NCBI RefSeq assembly: GCF_905171765.1
Contig: NC_053390.1
Span: 586,794,471-586,858,470, forward strand
Direction: 5' to 3'
From: Bufo bufo
Taxonomy: Eukaryota; Chordata; Amphibia; Anura; Bufonidae
Length of the DNA: 64,000 nt
The translations under genes and the position numbers were made by a program. The notes below the pieces were generated by a model. The model made no database searches. It saw only the letters and a program-made list of their open reading frames with translations, and was not told the origin of the DNA. Shown here piece by piece: positions 11,901-22,145 of the stretch (within the stretch, counting starts at the first letter, position 1; each line of letters begins with the position of its first letter).

Positions 11901-12665
11901 GAGGACATTTGAGCACAAGCAATGCTTGGAAAAATAGCTTGTTTTTCTACACAGGTGACAGGAGAGGAGGATCAGGAGCAGCCAGAGGAGCTACATGGCG
12001 ATGAGGAAGACGAGGCAGATGATCCACCGTGGCAGTATGCATTAAAGATAGAGGCAGGGAGTCCCTCCACTTGTTCAAATGGCTCAATGCATGCTTAGTT
12101 GCTTGCGTAGTGACAGCCGAATCGTCATCATTCGGCATAGGGATGACTACTGACTCTCCACCATGTTAGACCGTCACTACCTGCTGAGACGGAGGACAAA
12201 CTGAACTACTATCAAGGACATCCTATGTAGTCAGTTGGCCGCTGCCTATGTGCATCATCCTCATGCAGCTCTGACCGGGGGGGCCCTCTGCGCTCATGTT
12301 CCACTACCATGACTTCTGGGGGAAGGGAGGGGGGCAGCAGGAGTACCAGCTCCATCAGCAGCAATATAAGTCTAGAGTCGCTGATGAGCAGTTTTATTCA
12401 CCAGCCTTCTGAAGAAACTACTCACCACCAGCAGCAGCTAGACATAGAGCAGAACCTGAACCAACAGGTTGTGGCATACTTGGAGTGCACCCTGCCACCC
12501 CACATCAAAGATATCCTGGACTACTGGGGAGCCAAACTCAATTTGTGGCCGCAACTGGCCGAGTTTGCCCTGGACAAGCTTTCCTGCCCGGCCAGCAGTG
12601 TGGCATCAGAGCAGTTGTTTAGTGCGGCGGGGGCTATAGTTATTTGGTCAGTTTTGGCCCCATAA
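8998..12665 (+). pseudogene. hAT transposase 1 (BED finger type)
   Basis: The likely start is the ATG at 8998, followed by a Ser/Arg-rich low-complexity N-terminus. A BED-type zinc finger is visible: CRICGQ with the Cys pair near 9927-9938, then RQYMQRHH with the His pair near 10008-10013. Further downstream are FAKKAVPALHTYVEKK (about 10325-10375) and LMAHWVNV-like sequence near 10470. Fragments of the catalytic region follow near 10780-11370. The C-terminal dimerisation domain (LPPHIKDILDYWGAKLNLWP, then LSCPASSVASEQLFSAAG) lies at 12490-12640. The frame changes many times, and the segment 11380-11950 looks like intron or decayed sequence. The enzyme would make 8-bp target duplications. It is not functional here. 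Confidence 0.8.
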
Positions 12666-14230
12666 CTGCCCAAATATGTGAAGTGTGCAGTGATTCTAAG
12701 AGCGATGCCAATCATCTGTGTGTCATACTGACTCACAGTATTGCTTCTCTACCACAGCAGACTCCCTATGCGTGTTTCTGCAAGGCACAGTGTTCTACAC
12801 CACTATACAGGCTCTCTGCAGCCGGGAAATAGCTGTTTTTTAACGTGATTCGCCACAAATAAATTTGGATAGAATCTTTTTGGCAAATTCTGCAAACCAA
12901 CCAAATCGAATTTTTGAGAAATTCTCTCATCTTTAGTAGCCATAAAATATTGACACTTTGGGCACAATTTGTCTATTTTTTCTTAGGGGTTTACTTACTT
13001 TTGTTGCCAGAGGTTTAGACATTAATGGCTATGTGTTGAGTTATTTTGAGGGCACACCAAATTTACACTGTTATCCAATCTTTACACTGATTACTTTGCA
13101 TTGTATCAAAGTGTCATATATTCAGTGTTGACCCATATAGAAAAGATATACAGTTGCGTTCAAAATAATAGCAGTCAGACATTACTAACCTGATCAATCA
13201 CTGTTTTTGGTAGAAATGATATTTCTACATGGCAAATAATTTACTAGCAGGTGTAGTAGAGTAATATAAATCCAACAGACCCAACAGTCATGACATGCAT
13301 GCTGCTGATACTGTGTAATCGAATCACTATTTGAAAGGGGCATGTTCAAAATAATAGCAGTGTGGAGTTCAATTAGTGACGTCATTCATTCTTTGAAAAA
13401 CAGATGGCAATTATTGCCCTTATTTAAGGAAGGAAGACAGCAAATGGTGTACTTGCTGGTTACAGTGCATTTCTCTCTGAAATTCTGAGGAAAATGGGTC
13501 GTTCCAGACATTGTTTAGAAGAACAGCGTACCTTGATTAAAAAGTTGATTGGAGAGGGGAAAACATATAAAGAAGTGCATAAAATGATAGGCTGCTGAGC
13601 TAAAATGATCGCAAATGCTTTAACCACTTCAGCCCCCAGTGCTTAAACACCCTGAAAGACCAGGCCACTTTTTACACTTCTGACCTACACTACTTTCACC
13701 GTTTATTGCTCGGTCATGCAACTTACCACCCAAATGAATTTTACCTCCTTTTCTTCTCACTAATAGAGCTTTCATTTGGTGGTATTTCATTGCTGCTGAC
13801 ATTTTTACTTTTTTTGTTATTAATCGAAATTTAACTATTTTTTTGCAAAAAAATGACATTTTTCACTTTCAGTTGTAAAATTTTGCAAAAAAAACGAGAT
13901 CCATATAGAAATTTTGCTCTAAATTTATAGTTCTACATGTCTTTGATAAAAAAAAAATGTTTGGGTAAAAAAAAAATGGTTTGGGTAAAAGTTATAGCGT
14001 TTACAAACTATGGTACAAAAATGTGAATTTCCGCTTTTTGAAGCAGCTCTGACTTTCTGAGCACCTGTCATGTTTCCTGAGGTTCTACAATGCCCAGACA
14101 GTAGAAAAACCCCACAAATGACCCCATTTCGGAAAGTACACACCCTAAGGTATTCGCTGATGGGCATAGTGAGTTCATAGAACTTTTTATTTTTTGTCAC
14201 AAGTTAGCGGAAAATGATGATTTTTTTTTT

Positions 14231-16680
14231 GTGGTAAGGAGTTTGAAATCAAATTCTGTAAAAAATGACCTGTGAAATCCGAAAGGTGCTCTTTGGAATA
14301 TGGGCCCCTTTGCCCACCTAGGCTGCAAAAAAGTGTCACACATCTGGTATCTCTGTATTCAGGAGAAGTTGAGGAATGTGTTTTGGGGTGTCTTTTTACA
14401 TATACCCATGCTGGGTGAGATAAATATCTTGGTCAAATGCCAACTTTGTATAAAAAAATGGGAAAAGTTGTATTTTGCCAAGATATTTCTCTCACCCAGC
14501 ATGGGTATATGTAAAATGACACCCCAAAACACATTCCCCACCTTCTCCTGAGTACGGCAATACCAGATGTGTGACACTTTTTTGCAGCCTAGGTGGGCAA
14601 AGGGGCCCATATTCCAAAGAGCACCTTTCGGATTTCACAGGTCATTTTTTACAGAATTTGATTTCAAACTCCTTACCACACATTTGGGCCCCTAGAATGC
14701 CAGGGCAGTATAACTACCCCACAAGTGACCCCATTTTGGAAAGAAGACACCCCAAGGTATTCCGTGAGGGGCATGGCAAGTTCCTAGAATTTTTTATTTT
14801 TTGTCACAAGTTAGTGGAAAATGATGATTTATTTATTTTTTTTTTTTCATACAAAGTCTCATATTCCACTAACTTGTGACAAAAAATAAAAACTTCCATG
14901 AACTCACTATGCCCATCAGCGAATACCTTGGGGTCTCTTCTTTCCAAAATGGGGTCACTTGTGGGGTAGTTATACTGCCCTGGCATTTTAGGGGCCCAAA
15001 TGTGTGGTAAGGAGTTTGAAATCAAATTCTGTAAAAAATGACCTGTGAAATCCGAAAGGTGCTCTTTGGAATATGGGCCCCTTTGCCCACCTAGGCTGCA
15101 AAAAAGTGTCACACATCTGGTATTGCCGTACTCAGGAGAAGGTGGGGAATGTGTTTTGGGGTGTCATTTTACATATACCCATGCTGGGTGAGAGAAATAT
15201 CTTGGCAAAAGACAACTTTTCCCATTTTTTTATACAAAGTTGGCATTTGACCAAGATATTTATCTCACCCAGCATGGGTATATGTAAAAAGACACCCCAA
15301 AACACATTCCTCAACTTCTCCTGAATATAGAGATACCAGATGTGTGACACTTTTTTGCAGCCTAGGTGGGCAAAGGGGCCCATATTCCAAAGAGCACCTT
15401 TCGGATTTCACAGGTCATTTTTTACAGAATTTGATTTCAAACTCCTTACCACACATTTGGGCCCCTAGAATGCCAGGGCAGTATAACTACCCCACAAGTG
15501 ACCCCATTTTGGAAAGAAGAGACCCCAAGGTATTTGCTGATGGGCATAGTGAGTTCATGGAAGTTTTTATTTTTTGTCACAAGTTAGTGGAATATGAGAC
15601 TTTGTATGGAAAAAAAAAAAAATCAGCATTTTCCACTAACTTGTGACAAAAAATAAAAAATTCTAGGAACTCGCCATGCCCCTCACGGAGTACCTTGGGG
15701 TGTCTTCTTTCCAAAATGGGGTCACTTGTGGGGTAGTTATACTGCCCTGGCATTTTCCAGGGGCCCTAATGTGTGGTAAGTAGGTAAATGACCTGTGAAA
15801 TCCTAAAGGTGCTCTTTGGAATATGGGCCCCTTTGCCCACCTAGGCTGCAAAAAAGTGTCACACATGTGGTATCGCCGTATTCAGGAGAAGTTGGGGAAT
15901 GTGTTTTGGGGTGTCATTTTACATATACCCTTGCTGGGTGAGAGAAATATCTTGGCAAAAGACAACTTTTCCCATTTTCTTATACAAAGTTGGCATTTGA
16001 CCAAGATATTTCTCTCACCCAGCATGGGTATATGTAAAATGACACCCCAAAACACATTCCCCAACTTCTCCTGAGTACGGCGATACCAGATGTGTGACAC
16101 TTTTTTGCAGCCTAGATGCGCAAAGGTGCCCAAATTCCTTTTATGAGGGCATTTTTAGACATTTGGATACCAGACTTCTTCTCACGCTTTGGGGCCCCTA
16201 GAATGCCAGGGCAGTATAAATACCCCACATGTGACCCCATTTTGGAAAGAAGACACCCCAAGGTATTCAATGAGGGGCATGGCGAGTTCATAGAAATTTT
16301 TTTTTTTTGGCACAAGTTAGCGGAAATTGATATTTTAAATTTTTTTCTCACAAAGTCTCCCGTTCCGCTAACTTGGGACAAAAATTTCAATCTTTCATGG
16401 ACTCAATATGCCCCTCACGGAATACCTGGGGGTGTCTTCTTTCCGAAATGGGGTCACATGTGGGGTATTTATACTGCCCTGGCATTCTAGGGGCCCTAAA
16501 GCGTGAGAAGAAGTCTGGAATATAAATGTCTAAAAAATTTTACGCATTTGGTTTCCGTGAGGGGTATGGTGAGTTCATGTGAGATTTTATTTTTTGACAC
16601 AAGTTAGTGGAATATGAGACTTTGTAAGAAAAAAAAAAAAAATTCCGCTAACTTGGGCCAAAAAAATGTCTGAATGGAGC
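14231..16680. repeat. array of about 385-bp units in alternating orientation
   Basis: Successive palindrome centres lie near 14455, 14848, 15228, 15618, 15978 and 16340. Each arm runs until it meets the arm of the next palindrome, so the region is one unit repeated about seven times in strictly alternating direction. Landmarks on both strands are ATATGGGCCCCTTTGCCCAC, TACATATACCCATGCTGGGT and ACTGCCCTGGCATT. Open frames of 83-102 codons recur identically on both strands because of this symmetry and are not genes. Confidence 0.85.
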
Positions 16681-18060
16681 CTTACAGGGGGGTGATCAAT
16701 GACAGGGGGGTGATCAATGACAGGGGGAGTGATCAATGACAGGGGGGTGATCAATGACAGGGGGGTGATCAGGGAGTCTATATGGGGTGATCACCACAGT
16801 CATTGATCACGCCCCTGTAAGGCTTCATTCAGACGTCCGGATGCGTTTTGCGGATCCGATCCATCTATCAGTGCATCCGTAAAAATCATGCGGACATCTG
16901 AATGGAGCTTTACAGGGGGTTGATCAATGACAGGGGTGTAATCAATGACAGGGGGGTGATCAGGGAGTCTATATGGGGTGATAACCACAGTCATTGATCA
17001 CGCCCCTGTAAGGCTTCATTCAGACGTCCGGATGCGTTTTGCGGATCCGATCCATCTATCAGTGGATCCGTAAAAATCATGCGGACGTCTGAATGGAGCT
17101 TTACAGGGGGGTAATCAATGACAGGGGGGTGATCAATGACAGGGGGGTGATCAGGGAGTCTATATGGGGTGATCACCACAGTCATTGATCACGCCCCTGT
17201 AAGGCTTCATTCAGACGTCCGGATGCGTTTTGCCGATCCGATCCATCTATCAGTGCATCCGTAAAAATCATGCGGACATCTGAATGGAGCTTTACAGGGG
17301 GTTGATCAATGACAGGGGTGTAATCAATGACAGGGGGGTGATCAGGGAGTCTATATGGGGTGATAACCACAGTCATTGATCACGCCCCTGTAAGGCTTCA
17401 TTCAGACGTCCGTATGCGTTTTACGGATCCGATCCATCTATCAGTGCATCCGTAAAAATCATGTGGACATCTGAATGGAGCTTTACAGGGGGGTAATCAA
17501 TGACAGGGGGGTGATCACCACAGTCATTGATCATGCCCCTGTAAGGCTTCATTCAGACGTCCGGATGCGTTTTGCGGATCGGATCCATCTATCAGTGCAT
17601 CCGTAAAAATCATGCGGACATCTGAATGGAGCTTTACAGGGGGGTGATCAGGGAGTCTATATGGGGTGATCACCACAGTCATTGATCATGCCCCTGTAAG
17701 GCTTCATTCAGACGTCCGGATGCGTTTTGCGGATCCAATCCATCTATCAGTGCATCCGTAAAAATCATGCGGACATCTGAATGGAGCTTTACAGGGGGGT
17801 AATCAATGACAGGGGGGTGATCAATGACAGGGGGGTGATCAGGGAGTCTATATGGGGTGATCACCACAGTCATTGATCACGCCCTGTAAGGCTTCATTCA
17901 GACGTCCGGATGCGTTTTGCGGATCCGATCCATCTATCAGTGGATCCGTAAAAATCATGCGGACGTCTGAATGGAGCTTTACAGGGGGTTGATCAATGAC
18001 AGGGGGGTAATCAATGACAGGGGGGTGATCAGGGAGTCTATATGGGGTGATCAGGGGTGA
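16680..18060. repeat. 191-bp satellite array (about 7 monomers)
   Basis: Monomers repeat at 191 bp (for example 16994, 17185, 17376) and share CATTCAGACGTCCG, GCGGATCCGATCCATCTATC, AGTG(G/C)ATCCGTAAAAATC and runs of TGATCAATGACAGGGG. Shorter truncated monomers occur near 17500-17700. Within each monomer the first and last parts are inverted copies. The array is preceded by several 18-bp TGATCAATGACAGGGGGG repeats at 16690-16770. The same family fills 51866-56268. Confidence 0.9.
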
Positions 18061-18140
18061 TCAGGGGCTAATAAGGGGTTAATAAGTGACGGGGGGGGGG
18101 GTGTAGTGTAGTGTAGTGGTGCTTGGTGCTACTTTACTGA

Positions 18141-18309
18141 GCTACCTGTGTCCTCTGGTGGTCGATCCAAACAAAGGGGACCACCAGAGGACCAGGTAGC
18201 AGGTATATTAGACGCTGTTATCAAAACAGTGTCTAATATACCTTTTAGGGGTTAAAAAAAACACATCTCCAGCCTGCCAGCGAACGATCGCCGCTGGCAG
18301 GCTGGAGAT
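18141..18309. other. cluster of three perfect or near-perfect hairpins
   Basis: Hairpin 1 pairs 18141-18163 with 18179-18200 (GCTACCTG..TGGTGGTC). Hairpin 2 pairs 18202-18219 with 18225-18242 (GGTATATTAGACGCTGTT). Hairpin 3 pairs 18265-18282 with 18292-18309 (ATCTCCAGCCTGCCAGCG), 18 of 18 bases. They sit between the satellite and the right end of TTAA element 1. This cluster is absent from the second TTAA element, which jumps from satellite to the terminal segment near 56268. Confidence 0.8.
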
Positions 18310-19243
18310 CAACTCTCTTACCTTCCGTTCCTGTGAGCGAGCTCGCCTGTGTGCGCGCGTTCACAGGAAATCTCGGCCATCGCGAGATGACGCATATATG
18401 CGTGACTCTGCGCAGGGCTGCCACCTCCGGAATGCGATCCTGCGTTAGGCGGTCCGGAGGTGGTTAAAATGGCAACCAAAACCTGAAAGATGTGGAAGAA
18501 AGTGAAAAACTACAATTCGAATGGATAGAAGAATAGCCAAAATGGCAAGGACTCAGCCAACAATCAGCTCCAGGAAGATCAAAGAAGGTCTAAAGTTACC
18601 TGTGAGTACTGTTACAATTAGAAGACGCCTATGTGAAGCCAAGCTATCCACAAGAAGCCCCCGCAAAGTCCCACTGTTGAAAAAAAGACATGTGCTGAAG
18701 AGGTTACAATTTGCTAAATAGTACATTGACTGGCTTAAAGAGACATTTTGTGGACTGATGAAAGTAAGATTGTTCTTTTTGGGTCTAGTGGCCGGAGACA
18801 GTTTGTCATACGACGCCCAAACACTGAATTCAAACCACAGTACACTGTGAAGACAGTGAAGCATAGTGGCGCAAGCATCATGATATGGGGATCATGGATC
18901 AGTTTGAATACATCAGAATGCTTGAAGAGGTCATGCTGCCTTATGCTGAAGAGGAAATGCCCTTGAAATGAGTGTTCCAACAAGACAAAGACCCCAAACA
19001 CACCAGTAAACGTGCAACATCTTGGTTCCAGACCAACAAGATTGACGTTATGGAGTGGCCAGCCCAATCCCCGGATCTTAATCCAATAGAAAACTTGTGG
19101 GGTGACATAAAAAATGCAGTTTCTGAGGCAAAACCAAGAAATAGAGAAGAACTGTGGAATGTAGTCCAATCATCCTGGGCTGGAATACCTGTTCACAGAT
19201 GTACAGCAGTTCTCAGAAACAGTGGTTATTCAACTAAATATTA

Positions 19244-19557
19244 AGTTGAAAGAGAGGGGCACTCTAATATCTGGAAAGAATGTAGCATCCATACACATAT
19301 AAATAAAAGCCGTTGTGTGGCCCGTTTATTTAAACAAGTATATACAGTGAATATATTCACTGTATATACTAGTTTAAATAAACGGGCCACACAACGGCTT
19401 TTATTTATATGTGTATGGATGCTACATTCTTTTCAGATATTAGAGTGCCCCTCTCTTTCAACTTTATTCATTTAGTTTAATTGCTGGTTTGGGTGAACCG
19501 TGAGGTGTGCACCAATTCCATTCTTTTTGAGAGGTGAAGCCGCTAATACTATTTATA
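19244..19557. repeat. foldback insertion with 13-bp target duplication
   Basis: It is flanked by an exact repeat of CAACTAAATATTA at 19231-19243 and 19558-19570. The first 220 bp is a near-perfect palindrome centred near 19360, with arms of about 110 bp (TTGAAAGAGAGGGGCACTCT to its inverse). About 85 bp of non-palindromic tail follows. A target duplication this long suggests target-primed retrotransposition (LINE/SINE or Penelope-like) rather than a cut-and-paste transposon. Family unknown. Confidence 0.75.
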
Positions 19558-19979
19558 CAACTAAATATTAGTAAAGTGATTCAAAGGAAAGCAAAATCTT
19601 CAAACATTTTTCAGTTTATATAGTGAATATTTGAGTTTGTAAAGAAGAATACAAACACTATTTTTTTGAACAGTCTAATATTCACTTTTTTTATTTTTTT
19701 TAGAGGAACAACACAAATTTGATATATTTTTCTTCATGTTTTGACTTGGAATAGAATGTGTAGTGTTCCTAATGCATTTGTGTGAATGGAAATAAAAGCT
19801 ATTAGAAGGATTTTGAGCTTTATTCACTTTTTTAAACACATTGCTATTATTTTGAACACAACTGTAATAAAATATTTACAAAAATGTGAGGGGTGTACTC
19901 ACTTTTGTGAGATATTGTATATAGACACTGGTGTGTCTTTTCAAATCATATCCAATAAACTAAAGTTACCAGAGGTGAA

Positions 19980-20606
19980 TAGTGATGGCCTTGCGGTTCA
20001 CCTGGCGGTCGCCCCCCCCCCGAAAAAACTGATTGAATCGGGGTGTTAGATACCAATAATGTACTTTCTATATAGTGCATTTGGGTAGTCCAGCATTTGT
20101 TTGCGGTTTTGCTGCGTTCCCTCTGCTACACACAGTGACAAACGGTATTGGAAAAAATAATTATAACTGGTGCGATATACCAGTCGCCCCTCGAAAAAAC
20201 TGATGGAAGCGGGGTGTTATATACCAATAATATACTTTCTATATAGTGCATTTGGGTACAGCAGCATTTGTTTGCGGTTTTGCTGCTTTCCTTTCTGCTA
20301 CACACAGTGACAAACGATATTGTAAAAAATAATTATAACAGGTGTGCGCATGCGCATGCGCATACGCGAAAATTATATTGCCGATATTTTTCCATTTAAA
20401 AAAATTATGAATGGAGATCACAAATTTGAATAATACATCTGGTATGTCAATGTCCATGTTGTGGGACTATTTGTGCACTTCTAGTAATTCTGAAGGTTTT
20501 TTAGGTTCGCCTGCCATTAAAATGAATGGGACCCGCCGCGAACTTGCGGTTCGCAAAGATTTGATCGCGTTCGCGAACAGTCCCGGCAGATGTTCGTCCA
20601 TCACTA
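19980..20606. mobile_element. hAT MITE in element C
   Basis: Termini TAGTGATGG at 19980 and CCATCACTA ending at 20606 are flanked by GAGGTGAA (19972-19979) and GAGGTAAA (20607-20614), an 8-bp duplication with one difference. Inside are two related units of about 185 bp (about 20020-20200 and 20200-20340) sharing GTTTGCGGTTTTGCTGC and CACACAGTGACAAACG. No coding frame of note. Confidence 0.8.
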
Positions 20607-20824
20607 GAGGTAAACTCCAATCCAGGTATGTAAACATCTCAATGATGATCAAGAGAAATGGGAGGCCCCCAGAGCTAAATGTCAATTGACATAGCAAAGA
20701 TTCTGAAGACTTATGTCCATGCAAAGTTTTAGTTTTTGCTTTTTTTACTTTAGCACAAGGCTGCAACCATAACAAAATGTGAAAAAAAAATTAATGGGTC
20801 TTAAGACTTTCTAAATGCATTGTA

Positions 20825-21820
20825 TGGTCACTGAATGGTGGTAATTTTGGACTTAGTACAGTGGTTTAACTCAGTATCAGAACACTGGTAAAATTCAGTC
20901 ACTATGCGATTGTAAATTGTCTTTACAATCTGGTGGTATTATTTGGCCATTCTCTAGCGTTATTGTTAATAATATTATCCTTGCCATACAGTTTTTTATT
21001 TCAAAACCCCCAGTAGGAGGGTAAGATTTGGTATAAGTGATGTTATGTGTTACCTCTAGGAGAATGTTCTTCAGAGGTCTATTATTAAATGTAGAAAATT
21101 GAAGAGGTGACATATTATTGGTACTATTTTGAGGTGCATAAGACTTTTTGATTGCTTGGTATTAAAAAAGTTTGTGAAGCAAGGTTTTGGCATAGTTTTA
21201 AATTTTTTTTTTTACAGCATTTACCTGAGGGGCCATCTCATGTGATATTTTTATAGAGCAGGTTCTTACGGACATGGCAATACACAATATGTCTATCATT
21301 TTTATTTTTGTTAAGTTTTACACAGTGAAAGCCTTTTTGAACAGAATAAAATCTTGCATTTGTGTTGCCGTAGATTTTTATTTTTTGGCCAATTGTCTTA
21401 GGTAGAGTTTCATTTTTTTCCGGAATGAGATGACGGTTTGATTGGTACCATTTTGGGCTAAATGCGCCTTTTTGATCGCTTGGTATTATACTTTTTGTGA
21501 GTCAAGGTGACCAGAAAATGTCTGTTTTGGCACAGTTTTTTTTTTTAATTTTTTTACAGCGTTCACCTAACAGGGTAGATCATGAGATATTTTTATAGAG
21601 CCAGTTAATATGGACGCGGCAATACCTAATATGTCTACTTTTCTGTTTTTCCATATTTTATTAGGAAAAGGACGCTTTCTTTTTTACTTAAAAACAAAAA
21701 ATGTTAGATTTTGTAAAACGTAATTTAAAAAAAAATATTCTTTACTTTATATTTTGTCCCACTCTGGGGCTTAAACTTTTAGGGGTCTGATCCCCTTTAC
21801 AATGCATTACAACATCCAAC
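20825..21820. repeat. decayed duplicated noncoding repeat
   Basis: I see no gene. Two diverged copies of a segment of about 280 bp lie near 21130-21340 and 21455-21640. They share CTTTTTGATYGCTTGGTATTA, TTACAGCRTTYACCT and ATATTTTTATAGAGC..GTT. The sequence 5' of 21100 is unassigned A+T-rich DNA. Confidence 0.5.
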
Positions 21821-22145
21821 AAATATCTGTGACATCCAGTGTACTTTTTCAATAGACGGTGTCCAATTCTGACTGTGACAGTAGCAGTGCAACATCTGCA
21901 GTGTAACGTGTGCGCTGAAAAAAATTATCTGTGACATACAGTGTACTTTTTCCGTAGACGGTGTCTGCTGTGGACAGTAACATTATCAGCGCCATATCTG
22001 CAGTGTAACGTGTGTGCTGAAAAAATGTATCTGTGACATCCAGTGTACTTTTTTCATAGACGCTGCGGACAGTGACATTACTGGTGGTACCTCTACTGTA
22101 TAACGTTTCCTCATTCCCTGTAATTTTTTATTAGCCGCTGGTGAC
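21820..22145. repeat. about 103-bp tandem repeat upstream of hAT 2
   Basis: ATCTGTGACATCCAGTGTAC recurs at about 21824, 21928 and 22029, each time followed by a TAGACG..GTG motif and GTGTAACGTGTGYGCTGAAAA. A fourth, decayed unit follows near 22110. It is probably the 5' subterminal repeat of the hAT relic that begins coding at 22285. Confidence 0.7.

Larger units (their letters stand above)
5075..12935 (+). mobile_element. hAT element 1 (7.9 kb, decayed)
   Basis: The termini are TAGAGATGAG at 5075 and its inverse, ending CTCATCTTTA, at 12935. They are flanked by an imperfect 8-bp duplication, GTAGTCAC at 5067-5074 and GTAGCCAT at 12936-12943. The flanks rejoin element A's 3' region exactly. 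It encodes a BED-finger hAT transposase relic (8998-12665) and carries two later insertions, a pogo-like element and a CR1 tail. The usual size of such elements is 3-5 kb; the excess comes from these insertions and from tandem repeats in the 5' part. Confidence 0.85.
13624..18463. mobile_element. TTAA-flanked element 1 (satellite-bearing)
   Basis: Inverted ends CCACTTCAGCCCC at 13624 and GGTCCGGAGGTGG ending at 18463 are flanked by TTAA at 13620-13623 and 18464-18467. The mariner B coding sequence rejoins when it is removed. TTAA duplication is the rule for piggyBac and Kolobok/T2 transposons, and the CC start resembles piggyBac more. There is no transposase frame. The interior consists of a leader, an array of alternating inverted units (14231-16680), a 191-bp satellite (16680-18060) and three strong hairpins (18141-18309). 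A second, longer copy is at 50242-56387. It is non-autonomous; the superfamily is inference. Confidence 0.75.
13494..19243 (+). pseudogene. Tc1/mariner transposase (element B), interrupted
   Basis: The N-terminus starts at 13494 (MGRSRHCLEEQRTLIKKLIG) and continues through a helix-turn-helix with an in-frame TGA near 13596. It is cut at 13620 by the TTAA-flanked element and resumes at about 18468. Segments then seen are a second helix-turn-helix (18521-18721), MWTDESKIVLFGSSG with the first catalytic Asp (near 18757) and VKTVKHSGASIMIWG. Next come [17 protein letters not shown] with the second Asp (near 18984) and [16 protein letters not shown] with the third acid (near 19080-19100). The protein ends near 19241, where a foldback sequence has inserted. 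A stop at 18718 and a frame change near 18966 also break it. Confidence 0.85.
13151..19864 (+). mobile_element. Tc1/mariner element B inside element A
   Basis: It begins CAGTTGCGTTCAAAATAATA at 13151 and ends with the inverse, TATTTTGAACACAACTG, at 19864. TA at 13149-13150 and 19865-19866 flanks it, and element A's sequence reads through perfectly when it is removed. It contains its own transposase relic, a TTAA-flanked element and a 314-bp foldback insertion. Without those it would be about 1.6 kb. Confidence 0.9.
2392..19917 (+). mobile_element. Tc1-like element A (split by three insertions)
   Basis: The element starts CAGTATCTCACAAAAGTGAG at 2392 and ends with the matching inverse at 19917, flanked by TA at 2390-2391 and 19918-19919. 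Long inverted repeats of about 200 bp are visible: 2392-2587 against 12944-13150 plus 19867-19917. Its own sequence survives in pieces: 2392-2888, about 4371-5074, 12944-13150 and 19867-19917. The gaps are filled by a SINE/unclassified block, a hAT element and mariner element B. Once these are removed it is an ordinary-sized Tc1 of about 1.5 kb. Confidence 0.85.
1816..20824 (-). mobile_element. Tc1-like element C (outermost, split relic)
   Basis: This element reads on the minus strand and is now in three pieces: 1816-2389, 19920-19971 and 20615-20822. Removing the intervening elements rejoins a continuous Tc1-type sequence. A TA at 2390-2391 and 19918-19919 flanks the Tc1 inserted in it, and an 8-bp repeat flanks a hAT MITE. 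The far end is a Tc1-type terminus finishing TAAATGCATTG at 20822, followed by TA. The other end, including the C-terminal coding part, is missing left of 1816. It is the oldest layer of the nested stack. Confidence 0.75.

Noticed and set aside
14300..16133. Recurrent 83- and 102-codon open frames on both strands
   Set aside because: They are identical frames re-created by the alternating inverted units. They lack any domain and vary in ways that do not favour coding.
16800..17873. Repeated 64-codon minus-strand frames, also throughout 51733-56180
   Set aside because: They follow the 191-bp satellite period, start and stop within each monomer, and translate simple CCCCTGTCATTGATCA-type repeats.
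20341..20366. Alternating purine-pyrimidine tract (GCGCATGCGCATGCGCAT) as a Z-DNA regulatory site
   Set aside because: It is only about 25 bp, within a MITE, with no gene nearby. Nothing supports a function.
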